Shown here one piece after another: positions 13,401 to 23,520 of a DNA stretch of 64,000 nucleotides (positions within the stretch are counted from its first letter, which is position 1; every line of letters starts with the position of its first letter). The notes under the pieces are model-generated. The model saw nothing but the letters and a program-made list of their open reading frames with translations. It was not told where the DNA came from and did not search any database. The translations under genes were made by a program, and so were the position numbers. The stretch is from Anadara kagoshimensis (taxonomy: Eukaryota > Mollusca > Bivalvia > Arcoida > Arcidae): contig CM037874.1 of the NCBI GenBank assembly GCA_021292105.1, positions 31,450,800 to 31,514,799 of the forward strand, in the 5' to 3' direction.

Positions 13401-16400
13401 AACCAATATTGAGAGTTATAAAAATGAGCTCTGATTTGTCACAACCAATATTGAGAGTTATAAAAATGAGCTCTGATTTGTCACAACCACTATTGAGAGT
13501 TATAAAAATGAGCTCTTATTTGTCACAACCAATATTGAGAGTTATAAAAATGAGCTCTGATTTGTCACAACCAATATTGAGAGTTATAAAAACGAGCTCT
13601 GATTTGTCACAACCAATATTGAGAGTTATAAAAATGAGCTCTGATTTGTCATAACCAATATTGAGAGTTGTAAAAATGAGCTCTGATTTGTCACAACCAA
13701 TATTGAGAGTTATGAAAATGAGCTCTGATTTGTCATAACCAATATTGAGAGTTATAAAAATGAGCTCTGATTTGTCACAACCAATATTGAGAGTTATAAA
13801 AATGAGCTCTGATTTGTCACAACCAATATTGAGAGTTATAAAAATGAGCTCTGATTTGTCACAACCAATATTGAGAGTTATAAAAATGAGCTCTGATTTG
13901 TCACAACCAATATTGAGAGTTATAAAAATGAGCTCTGATTTGTCACAACCAATATTGAGAGTTATAAAAATGAGCTCTGATTTGTCACAACCAATATTGA
14001 GAGTTATAAAAATGAGCTCTGATTTGTCACAACCAATATTGAGAGTTATAAAAATGAGCTCTGATTTGTCACAACCAATATTGAGAGTTATATAAATAAG
14101 CTCTGATTTGTCACAACCAATATTGAGAGTTATAAAAATGAGCTCTGATTTGTCACAACCAATATTGAGAGTTATAAAAATGAGCTCTGATTTGTCACAA
14201 CCAATATTGAGAGTTATATAAATAAGCTCTGATTTGTCACAACCAATATTGAGAGTTATAAAAATGAGCTCTGATTTGTCACAACCAATATTGAGAGTTA
14301 TAAAAATGAGCTCTGATTTGTCACAACCAATATTGAGAGTTATAAAAATGAGCTCTGATTTGTCACAACCAATATTGAGAGTTATATAAATAAGCTCTGA
14401 TTTGTCACAACCAATATTGAGAGTTGTAAAAATGAGCGCTGATTTGTCACAACCAATATTGAGAGTTATAAAAATGAGCTCTGATTTGTCACAACCAATA
14501 TTGAGAGTTATAAAAATGAGCTCTGATTTGTCACAACCAATATTGAGAGTTATAAAAATGAGCTCTGATTTGTCACAACCAATATTGAGAGTTATAAAAA
14601 TGAGCTCTGATTTGTCACAACCAATATTGAGAGTTATAAAAATGAGCTCTGATTTGTCACAACCAATATTGAGAGTTATATAAATAAGCTCTGATTTGTC
14701 ACAACCAATATTAAGAGTTATAAAAATGAGCTCTGATTTGTCACAACCAATATTGAGAGTTATATAAATAAGCTCTGATTTGTCACAACCAATATTGAGA
14801 GTTATAAAAATGAGCTCTGATTTGTCACAACCAATATTGAGAGTTATAAAAATGAGCTCTGATTTGTCACAACCAATATTGAGAGTTATATAAATAAGCT
14901 CTGATTTGTCACAACCAATATTGAGAGTTATAAAAATGAGCTCTGATTTGTCACAACCAATATTGAGAGTTATAAAAATGAGCTCTGATTTGTCACAACC
15001 AATATTGAGAGTTATAAAAATGAGCTCTGATTTGTCACAACCAATATTGAGAGTTATATAAATAAGCTCTGATTTGTCACAACCAATATTGAGAGTTGTA
15101 AAAATGAGCGCTGATTTGTCACAACCAATATTGAGAGTTATAAAAATGAGCTCTGATTTGTCACAACCAATATTGAGAGTTATAAAAATGAGCTCTGATT
15201 TGTCACAACCAATATTGAGAGTTATAAAAATGAGCTCTGATTTGTCACAACCAATATTGAGAGTTGTAAAAATGAGCGCTGATTTGTCACAACCAATATT
15301 GAGAGTTATAAAAATGAGCTCTGATTTGTCACAACCAATATTGAGAGTTATAAAAATGAGCGCTGATTTGTCACAACCAATATTGAGAGTTATAAAAATG
15401 AGCTCTGATTTGTCACAACCAATATTGAGAGTTATAAAAATGAGCGCTGATTTGTCACAACCAATATTGAGAGTTATATAAATGAGCTCTGATTTGTCAC
15501 AACCAATATTGAGAGTTATAAAAATGAGCGCTGATTTGTCACAACCAATATTGAGAGTTATATAAATGAGCGCTGATTTGTCACAACCAATATTGAGAGT
15601 TATAAAAATGAGCACACTATAAAATGTCATGGAGACTCATAAAATAGCCTTAAAGGGCAAAAAAAACAGTCAAACCTGCCTTAAAGGCTACACCTGTATA
15701 CAAAGGTCATCTGCTTTTAGAGGCCAGTAAAAGTTTCATCTCAATTGCTCTTTATTTATTAAATTTGAACCTGTATATAAGGGTGAGCTGCCAATAAAGG
15801 TTATTATACTGGTTCCCTTCGGTGACCTTTATAGACATGTTTTACGGTAAATCAAAATGGATATTGGACTATGGCTATTAGGAGATTGGTATGTCAGATT
15901 AATGGAGGTTATCTGTCTTTGGTTGGGTCGTTTCTTCATTGAAACTGTTATATGCCTCATGCATACCAAATTATTTTACTTGTATTGAAATGGTCGAATC
16001 TGGACTGGTGGAGGAAACTGAGATTTCCCTTTGAAGAAAATTACATGTCTTTAAAGAAACCTTATACAAGTTTCTGTTGAAAGTTTAAATGTGATCATAA
16101 AACATAGCTAGGCTATGAGAGCTTGGTACTGTGAATTATAAGCAAGTGCTTTCAGACTTCTCAACCACTGGGTTACAGTCCAACCTGCTTTAAGGGCCAT
16201 CTCCATATAAGGGCCACCTGTTTATAAAGGCCACTAGAATTGTATCCCAGTTGTTCTTTATTCATATTATTTGAACCTGTATATAAAGGCCACCAGCCCA
16301 TAAAGGTCACCTTAACTGGTTCCCTTGGGTGCCTTTATAGACTTAGCTGACTGTATTTGCAGAATTGTTTTCAGGACTCCGAAAATATACTTGTAACATA

Positions 16401-19400
16401 CTGGCAATAGTGGTGGAGTGAGTTGAATTGGGTGTGTTAACCCCTGTCAACATAATGAGGTTATAAGGTAGAAGAAACCAGTATACATCAACCTTATAGG
16501 CAGGTGAACTAACAAACTTCTCACAATAGGATCTGTCAAGATTGATTCAAATTTAGATGGTGAGACACTTTGATCTGTAAGGCGGCTCTTTAGACCAATT
16601 GGCCACTTATAACACTAGTAAAATTGACTCACAAGATTTACAGACAAAATTGAATACTGGTAGCTAGGTTAGCCGAAGTTTGATCTATTTATTAAAAAAA
16701 AAATTAAAATTCAGTGTTTTATACATTGTCATAAATAAACAAAACATGACCTTGTTAAGGGATTGCTTCAACCTAGTCCTCATCTTGATATCTTTTAATG
16801 TGTTAATGGACCCAATTTTTGAATTAAAATGGTTTTACTTGTGATGGTGATTTGGAGGTGGACAACTGGTATGTATGTTTTTGATTGATTTAATTAACAG
16901 AACTTTTACACTGAGTTTTTTTTTCCAGATTATTAGGTAGAACATCATCTCAGATAGAGAAATTGTTGAATCATGATGCTGTATCAGCCGTTTGTAAGTT
17001 ACTGGGTTGTGATGATGATGAGGTTAAAGCTGTTGGACTGAGAGCTCTGTTTGAACTGTCAAAGCATGGGTAAGATTGGCACATCTGTATTTCTTATATT
17101 TTATATCTCAGATTTTCGGTGTATCTGTGTCAATCCTGCTTAGTGTTGATAAATGTTGACACATGAAAAAACACTCTGTGCACCCTAAAGGCACATTGAA
17201 ATTTTAACTGTAACAGGAAAGAGAAATGAATACAGGATAGGACCAGGGATGGAACCCGGGACCTCCAGCACTATAGGCAAGTGCTCTACCACTGAGCTAT
17301 GCAGACCGCTACATTCCTCCCTTCCTGTTTTTCGATTCAACTCCCTTGAATCGAAACCACCAGGTTCCACCCTTGGACCAACCTGTTGGTTGGCCACTTC
17401 CCAGGGTTGGATGAGCCCCCAAATGTAACAGGAAAGAGAAAAAAAATGCAGGATTGGACCGGGGATCGAACTTGGAATGTCCCGCACTATAGGCGAGTGC
17501 TCTACCACTGAGCTACACAGACTGCTACATAACCATAATAGATCTAAAAGTAGAACTTTTGTGTACATTTGATCTGCCTTCATTTAACTAATGGTGGGAC
17601 TTTCAGGAAGTTTCTGTCTAGATTTATTGATTAATACCTCCAGTTTTATGGTAGTTGTATTCTGAATTGTGTCAAAACAAAAGTAAGGATTAAACTGCAG
17701 AGAAACACCATAACTCCACTTAGCTCATTTATTTCATCTAATCTACCTTAACATCAAGATAGAACTGTCTAGTCATGTAATTGATGTATTGTAGGCCATG
17801 CCTTTTATGTTCCAACACTGGCGCCATCACCAAAGCAGTGTCACGGCAACAAATGACCTACTAGTGTCAGTGACGTCATTAAATAGCACAATTCAGGCCA
17901 AGTTTTTATCTTTTTGTGTGTAATTCAAGGATGCCAGGCCTTTGTCAGAACATTGTGGGCGTGGCTGGTGATCCATTAATTAAATGACTAGCTGAAAATT
18001 GCTAATGCAACATTAGACAGCATTACAAATAATAAGCCGTTTCTTTTTTTATGTTCTTTCAGGTGTTCTGGTGGATTTGCCAATCAAGTTACTGGGGCTG
18101 ATATCATCAAAAGCATACTCAATCTCATTGGTTCAACAGATTCCACCATATCCCATCATGCATTTTCTCTCATTTTCAAATTGATTGACCAATCAGAATT
18201 CAGACCACCATTTGGTTCTGCAGGGGGAATAACTTTGTTTATAAACCTTCTGGAATCTGATTTAGAAAAAGAATGTAAAACTTCAGTCATGAATGGACTT
18301 TGTTTATGCAGCAAAGAAGTAGTGAATCGGTCCAAAATGAGAGAAAATGGAGGTCTTATGAAATTCTTGGATTTTCTTCAGGACAATGAAATGCACGTCG
18401 TTCACGACCGGGTTATTAGTGCTCTGTTGTGTTACCTGTATGATGATCAAAGTATAAATATTTTATTGGAGAATAATGTAGTCTCAGTTTTGATGAGACA
18501 TTTGCAGCGAGTCGCAAAATTTGAATTTTATTTGGAAGATGTTGAACTGTCAGCAAATGAGGACAACAGGGATTATGGGAAAGGAGCTCGTCTGGAGGAT
18601 ATGGATAAAATGAACATGGATGACGAGACATCCTACGAGACACTGATGGATCTTAGTGTTGAAGATACTTGTCACACAGATCAGATGGACATCAAGTGTT
18701 CAGATGTTCCAAACATTTCAGTAACAGAACCTGTGGACCAAACGGTGAATGACGTTGTTAAAAATGAAAGTGCTATGGATGTACCTAGGCCTGTTGATAA
18801 GAAAAGTAGTTCTTTGAATATGGATACTGACACTGAAAATGCTGAGAAAGCAGATGAAATTGATTGTGCAAATAGTGAAAAATCGTCTAAAATTTTACCT
18901 GGCGACACTAGAAATAAACATGTATTTAGTATTGATAGTCCTACGTATGAAGTAAATACAGACTGGAATTTTGACGAGAACACAGCTACATCAAAGCAGA
19001 CATTTTTGTCAACGTTTGATGAATCATCTTCCACACTAAGTCCGTTGAGTACAATATCTTACTATTCACCAACTTTTTCTTCACCAAATTACAGTCCGTG
19101 TCAGAGTCCACAAAGAGATTCATACTCAACACTGAACAGTGACCCAGATTATCCGACAGTCTGTAGTACACCTTATTATATTGGGAGTCCAGAAAAACAG
19201 AATAGCGATTCAGTGTCTCTCGGATATTCTCCTAATCCGAGCAGTGGACAACAGGAATTCCTTTATTCAGATTCAGAAGATGGTGAAAGTGTAGCAAGTG
19301 TATCCAGTAGCTGTGGCAGTACTTCCAGGGAGGACAAGAAAGATGGGCATTGTTTTCAAAAAGGAGATAAAAATGTTGATGAAGATAAAAGGGAAAATGA

Positions 19401-21809
19401 AAAAAGTAAAGATATGTGTTTTGGGGAAGATTATGATGAAACAAAAGGAGAAAGTTCTGGTCAAAAATAATTAAAAATGAGAAATAGTTAATCAGGAAAA
19501 TGAAGGAAATAGTTCAAACGAGGGAAAAGAAGAAAACTCAAATGAAATAGATATAGATAGTGAATCTACTGTCAAAACAAAATCTGGAGAAAAAAATTCT
19601 GAAATATTTCAAAGTGAGGAGGCAGATTCTATTTTAAAATCAACATTGAAACAGTTGATTACAAAGAAAAGAGGAAATTCTTCACCAGATTTGGGCTCAC
19701 CAAGTAAAAGAAGAAAAGTTGTAAAATCACTTAGAACTTCCCCCACTTGTACAGAGGTTCACATCTCTATGATATTGTCAAGGGCATCTCAGATCACTGA
19801 TCCTAGTAAATATATGGTAACCATGGAAACTATTGGATGTCTTCTTTGTTACCTTTCATATGTAGATAAGCCCGAGACTAGAATAGCTAGAGTTTTGTCC
19901 AGATTAGTTAGAAATCCGAATTGCTACGAGAAATTTCTTCACATGAATTTACCATTGCTAGTATTCCAGAAACTTTTAGCAGGACATTTAGAGATTGAGA
20001 ACCTAGCTTTTGTAAAAACGGTGCTTAAAAATCAAAACTTTTTACGTCATGGTGGAGAATATGCCAGTTATAGGTCAAGGTCGGACAGTGTAAGTTCAAC
20101 GTCGTCTGATCTGTCGTTTGGACTTGGATGATTCCATGATGAATGATTCACAATCTTCTCCATCTAAAGGTAAAGATGTGACCATGTCAACAGCTCATGG
20201 TTTGGGAGGTGGCCGAAGAGAATCTGTAGAAGATGAAAGTGGTTCTCCAGTAACTGAGGGAATGAGTTTACGAGTGAAAGTAGGACTATCCTTGTTACAT
20301 GATTTGTTTATTATGGCAAACAGTCCGTTTGGTAGAGGAATTATAGCTCATTGGTTTGCTAAGAAGGAAACGGCAAAGAAACTGCAGTGTGCCGTCTGTC
20401 TACTGTATATAACATGGTATGTATAAATGCAGGTTAGGGAAAAATGTACCATCCAAACCAGGACTTGAACCTGGGACTTTCAAAATACTAGTTTGCGCTC
20501 TGCTGATTGAGCTTACCTGCCATCTGTCACATGAGTATATTTATATGATAATAATCAGCATAATAACACTTTATTAGATTATTTAATGAGATAACTTAAC
20601 TAAATAATCCAATTCTTCTTTGTGTCAGGCATTTTTATTTGTCAGATCTTTTATGCTATGTTTGAATGAATGGTTTGGCAGTGACATCATCTAATTATTG
20701 ATGATGCACAGAAGTTTAAATTCCTACCCTAAAGTGCTTCTACTTACTAGTTAGTATGGCTATATTCTTGTTTAAATCGTTGATTTGTTGTTGGAAAATT
20801 TCTATAAATTGAATTAATTTAATGAATGAATTAAATTGTTCATATTTTATGGAAGTACACAAAATATTCAGTGTCCAGTTTTTTCATACTTCGGTAACAA
20901 AATGAAAAATGAATTTCATTTCTATAGTAAACACACCAATCTGCATTATTTTAAGTTTTGCCCATTTTGACCCCTTTATTGTTTTATTTCAGGTATAGTG
21001 GTATGCAGCAGTTTTATTTCTTTAAACTGAAGATTCTGGATGATCTGTTACAGATCTTATTAGACAGAAAACCAGTGGGACTTTATAACAGTACTCTGAA
21101 CGGCCTAGTCTTCCTCGGAAAAATGTTGAACTTAAACCTCAAACTTAGATCCACAAATCTTAATGACTTATTTACAAACCAAAACAGTCGGAATATTCAG
21201 AATGTCAGGGAATGTGTTTACAGTTCTCTATCAGACAAATATGATCTCAAAGTAAACATTCCAGAGATAAAATATGGCAGAAGTGACAATCAACAGACAT
21301 CTTTAAAGGCTTGTCGGGAAGTCCTGGTGAAATCTTCACCCATGTTTGCAGCCATGTTAGAAGGTCATTACTCAGAAGCCAAACAATCAGAAATTAAATT
21401 AACAAACACTTCGTTTTATGCAGTGACGTTTATTTTACATTATTTTCATGGTTGCTGTCTGAGTTGTGATACTATTGCTGACCTTTTGACCTGTGAAACA
21501 ACCAATAGAAATCTTCATAATGCATTAGAAGTTCTCTCCCTTTCTCATAGATATATGTTACCAGAACTTTATCATTTTTTACAAGCAGTAATATGTACCA
21601 GGTTTCTTGATAGTCAAAATGCCCACATTGTTTATGAATTTGCATTATTGCATGGTTTTGATGATTTGGCCATGGATGCTGTTAAAACTATTTTTCTTGA
21701 TAGATCAGATGACAGAGCTATGTGGGGAATAGAAAAATGTTTACAGGGACCAACAGGAGAGTCTTTCCTCAGTTCTGTGAAGACTATTTTGAGAAATCTA
21801 TGTTTCTAA
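3225..21809 (+). CDS. ARMC5: ARMC5-like gene (armadillo repeats + BTB), span of recognised exons
   Basis: Exons at 3225-3255, 4622-4808, 16929-17069, 18063-20416 and 20993-21809 join with consistent splice phases. They give a protein with an N-terminal armadillo superhelix, a long acidic/serine-rich linker, a second helical block and a C-terminal BTB domain. That order is characteristic of ARMC5, which in vertebrates is a substrate adaptor for a CUL3 ubiquitin ligase, linked to RNA polymerase II turnover and adrenal growth control. The motif CRTLANLALS in exon 4622-4808 is a typical armadillo helix. The first coding exon was not found; it must end in phase 0 and lies upstream of 3225 or outside the window. 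The 12.1-kb intron 4809-16928 contains a 42-bp satellite. The large exon has frame breaks near 19460-19487 and 20117-20128, so this copy is either damaged or contains assembly indels. Family assignment is by recognition, not search. Confidence 0.85.
3643..3824. mobile_element. Family E TIR element, copy 1
   Basis: TTTACTGTAAACCATCTTTT ATTCGCG and its mirror CGAATAAAAGTTGGTTTACA GTAA bound about 180 bp containing repeated TTCGCAA / TTGCGAA phrases. Confidence 0.82.
4225..4399. mobile_element. Family A MITE, copy 1
   Basis: The ends ACAGTCAAATCTGCCT and CAGGGTTGACT are inverted repeats. Internal phrases such as GCCACCTGTTTTTAAAGGCC, ATTGCTCTTTATGCAT and GGTTCCTTTTGGTGGCCTTT are shared by all copies of this roughly 175-bp family. 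It sits in the ARMC5 intron, 0.2 kb before exon 4622. Confidence 0.85.
4622..4808 (+). CDS. ARMC5: ARMC5 exon encoding armadillo repeat
   Basis: The acceptor is TTTAATTTACAG and the donor is GTAAGT. The frame gives EYFCECKTESIQNRSCRTL, ANLALSPSACEDLHQTEAIG and KIVTLLKNTENKECQLTYC, a complete armadillo repeat with its conserved ANLA helix. It ends with two bases of an arginine codon that is completed by the next exon. Confidence 0.85.
5955..6060 (+). mobile_element. Possible tRNA-like SINE remnant
   Basis: GGTGCAATGGTTAGCGCATT resembles a tRNA box A region, and GATGTTCGGACACGACC a poor box B; a T run follows. Weak. Confidence 0.35.
7449..7491. repeat. ATC/AGC trinucleotide repeat
   Basis: Four to five ATC units pass directly into eight AGC units. 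Confidence 0.93.
7905..8150. mobile_element. Possible SINE-like dispersed repeat
   Basis: TTTAACGTCGCAGTAAGGAT AATTCACTTATATCGA resembles the 3' part of family G (ACGTTAAACACC / CACTTATATCGACATGTCAC on the other strand). The remainder is diverged. Confidence 0.45.
9868..10019. mobile_element. Family A MITE, copy 2 (reverse orientation, one end decayed)
   Basis: GGGAACCTTTAAAAG, GGCAGGTGGCCCTTCTATAC, AATAAAGAGCAATTTGGATA and terminal GCAGGTTTGACTGT match the family in inverse order. Confidence 0.8.
10951..11295 (-). mobile_element. tRNA-derived SINE family G, copy 4
   Basis: Reverse orientation: TAATGGTGTTTAATGTCCTA to CTAACCCATGCCCTCCAAC and CCAACTGAGCTACTGCACTG. Flanks CTTCAATTTG (10941) and CTTCAGTTTG (11296) look like a diverged target duplication. 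It lies in the big ARMC5 intron. Confidence 0.85.
13050..15613. repeat. 42-bp satellite array, about 61 units
   Basis: The unit contains GAGCTCTGATTTGTCACAAC followed by CAATATTGAGAGTTATAAAA. About 61 units run head to tail with no length change, so coding frames persist on both strands, including a 704-codon frame on the - strand (13516-15630). Variants TATAAATAAG recur at 14089, 14215, 14383, 14677, 14761, 14887 and 15055, which shows a 16-unit (672-bp) duplication. The array lies in the big ARMC5 intron. Confidence 0.97.
15666..15845. mobile_element. Family A MITE, copy 3
   Basis: It begins ACAGTCAAACCTGCCTTAAA directly after the 42-bp satellite and ends TTTATAGACATGTTTTACGG. The adjacency to the array boundary (15613) may mark where the array stopped expanding. 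Confidence 0.85.
16175..16354. mobile_element. Family A MITE, copy 4
   Basis: ACAGTCCAACCTGCTTTAAG to TTATAGACTTAGCTGACTGT with the full internal order of the family. Confidence 0.85.
16929..17069 (+). CDS. ARMC5: ARMC5 exon encoding armadillo repeat
   Basis: The exon follows a T-rich tract ending CCAG and is followed by GTAAGA. It encodes LLGRTSSQIEKLLNHDAVSA and then a segment ending GLRALFELSKHG, in armadillo helix style. It enters in phase 2 and leaves after two bases of a glycine codon, matching exon 18063. Confidence 0.85.
17203..17543 (-). mobile_element. Tandem pair of tRNA-derived SINE heads (family H)
   Basis: Two tRNA-like heads in reverse orientation: GGGATGGAACCCGGGACCTC ... 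CTCTACCACTGAGCTATGCA at 17239-17308 and GGGATCGAACTTGGAATGTC ... CTCTACCACTGAGCTACACA at 17461-17520. TGTAACAGGAAAGAGAAA precedes each. A matching fragment (TGTTGGTAGACCACTTCCCA) lies at the very start of the window. Confidence 0.85.
17788..17995. repeat. Dispersed repeat, copy 1 (with TGACGTCAT)
   Basis: GGCCATGCCTTTTATGTTCC AACACTGGCGCCATCACC, AGTGACGTCATTAAATAGCA and GTGTGTAATTCAAGGATGCC match 48505-48680. It lies just before ARMC5 exon 18063. Confidence 0.78.
18063..20416 (+). CDS. ARMC5: ARMC5 large exon: armadillo repeats, acidic Ser-rich linker, second helical block; frame broken
   Basis: The first ~480 bases continue the armadillo domain (SAGGITLFINLLESD, VISALLCYLYDDQSINILLE). From about 18520 to 19640 the product is acidic, serine-rich and low in complexity, as expected of the disordered linker. 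A lysine/arginine stretch (SKRRKVVKS, about 19700) could be a nuclear localisation signal. Around 19740-20040 helical repeats return (METIGCLLCYLSYVDKPETR). The frame in use is open from 18063 to a TAA at 19468. Coding character resumes one frame over from 19481 and shifts again near 20117-20128. Neither neighbouring frame is open through 19468-19480 in a way that a single indel repairs, so two small indels are needed there and one extra base near 20120. The donor at 20417 (GTATGT) joins the next exon in phase. Confidence 0.8.
20426..20520 (-). mobile_element. tRNA-like SINE remnant just after ARMC5 exon
   Basis: GGACTTGAACCTGGGACTTT (inverse box B) and CTGCTGATTGAGCTTACCTG (inverse box A) form a tRNA-like head. 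It sits about 10 bases beyond the splice donor at 20417. Confidence 0.7.
20993..21809 (+). CDS. ARMC5: ARMC5 last exon with BTB domain
   Basis: The acceptor TTATTTCAG precedes 20993. The junction recreates TWYSGMQQFYFFKL without a gap. The BTB domain spans about 21238-21700, recognisable from DLKVNIPEIKYG, the helix CREVLVKSSPMFAAMLEGHY and SEAKQSEIKL, then FYAVTFILHYFHGC. In this family the BTB mediates dimerisation and CUL3 contact. The stop TAA is at 21807-21809. A/T-rich sequence with candidate AATAAA signals follows (near 22089 and 22304). Confidence 0.88.
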
Positions 21810-23520
21810 ATCGATTCTTTTCTTCTTGGATGAATTCATTTTTTTGGATACATCTTTTCACAATATAAAATTAGAGCAATGACAAAAAATATAAAATATT
21901 ATTATCAACAGTAAGTAGAAGATAGAAAATGAATGTTTTATTGTTGTTCTATCCAAATTATAAAGTGGGCTTCTGACATTAAACGGTTATACAAATTCAC
22001 CAAGTGAAAATTTGGCTTCCAAGCAACACATATTTTATCTTTAAAATTAAATTTGATTAATTATGATTTTAAAAATTTGAGTATATTCAATAAATTTCAA
22101 GAATAACACTAAAATATCAGATTTAATTAAATTTAACTAAAATTCTACAATATTTGAATATGGTTTTCTGGATTTCCAGACTTTTCTTTCACAACTTCAA
22201 TAACTCAAATGAACCTTGGTAACATTACAGTATTATTTTGTTATATATAATTGTTATTTATGATATGATACAATGTTTTGTTATTTACAAATGTTACATT
22301 CCAAAATAAAATATATGTACATATTATTCAAATTTTTACGAACAGGGAAGGTACTTCCCTGGAAGTATTGGCTTAGGGCTTAAAAGCGATTCACCAAACA
22401 ACTACTCTGACTTTTATCCGTTCGAGAAATGAAATAGTTCGTTAGATGCTTTAATGTCAAGATGTAATAAAAGTGAATTGTGTTGACTGCAAGAAGAATC
22501 TTAGTATTCAAGTAGTAAGAGAGGTCCTCGTTGGTAAAGACCGATGTTTATTTTTATTTTTCTATAATTTGCAAGTGTGTATCAGTGCGGCGCAATAATA
22601 TTTTGTGTTTTGGATATCCCGACCTGGTTCATTAATATTCATTACATGATACGTCACGAGGATTTTCCCGCTTTCTTTGGGTATTAAAATTCATTCCCGT
22701 CAGTTTGCCGGTAGCGAATACATGACAAAAAAGTAGAAATCAAAGATTATACCCAAAAAGTGACAAGAAACTGAAAAAAGAAGTTTATTTTCAAGTTCAT
22801 TGGCTATGTTTATAAATCGTTTATGACTCGTGTAGGCTATATCGATATCGTAGTTCGTATGCAAATTAGCCATGTGTTTGGAGTCATGCCTGCGTTTGAA
22901 ACCCGATGACCCAGCTCAAATGTATTCACATCATCGTAGCGACTGACCTTTTTAGTCCAGTACACCCTTGCCCTTTTTAAAATGATCATGACACCCTGTC
23001 CTTTTCAGTTATCAGTTAAATATCAGAACGACATGTTTTAATCTCGAATCTCTGCTACATACCGATCTTCTGCACACACTCCACTTCTCACCATGTCTCC
23101 GAAGACAGATAATTTCATCACCAATGTTCATTTAAATACTATTTCCAGTTGTTTCGTTTGAACCAACAAAATAAATCGACAAGAAAGAACAACTTGAAAT
23201 CAAAATTTAAACAAAAGAACTGAAAAAAACGATGTTTTAAAACTTTCAGATAAAATTTATTTACCTTGTAAATCCTTATTAGTAGATCGTTTTTATAGTA
23301 GATATCCGATTAAAGTTGTTGTCAGAAGTTTAATCCATGGTTTTTACAACCCTTAATATCTTTTCATGAGGCCATATTACTTTATTTCACATAAAATGAA
23401 CAAATATGATATGACCACTGGACATGCAGGAAAACTGAAACAAAACAGTTATTGTGCTTTCTTAAGTTCTTCCGATTTTTAGAGCACCGTTGGTGTAGTA
23501 GAACAGTAACTAAGGGCGGG
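21810..23520. other. Intergenic, 3' of ARMC5
   Basis: AT-rich 3' UTR-like sequence to about 22330 with candidate AATAAA words, then sequence without recognised features. AGCACCGTTGGTGTAGTAGA at 23482 may be a tRNA-like remnant. Confidence 0.5.

Noticed and set aside
13050..15613. CRISPR-like array
   Set aside because: Units are contiguous with no unique spacers, and the genome is eukaryotic.
13516..15630. 704-residue - strand open frame as a repeat protein
   Set aside because: It is a by-product of a 42-bp satellite with constant unit length; it lies antisense in an intron, and unit differences are mostly amino-acid changing.
17185..17583. 132-codon - strand frame
   Set aside because: It is the translation of the tandem tRNA-like SINE heads, which reproduces a commonly mis-annotated SVVEHLPIVLE-type peptide.
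17870..17880. TGACGTCAT as a CRE controlling ARMC5
   Set aside because: It belongs to a dispersed repeat also found at 48500, so no specific regulation can be argued.
19459..19496. 36-nt GT...CAG intron explaining the ARMC5 frame break
   Set aside because: Splicing there gives an in-frame TGA immediately, and the length is far below workable intron size.
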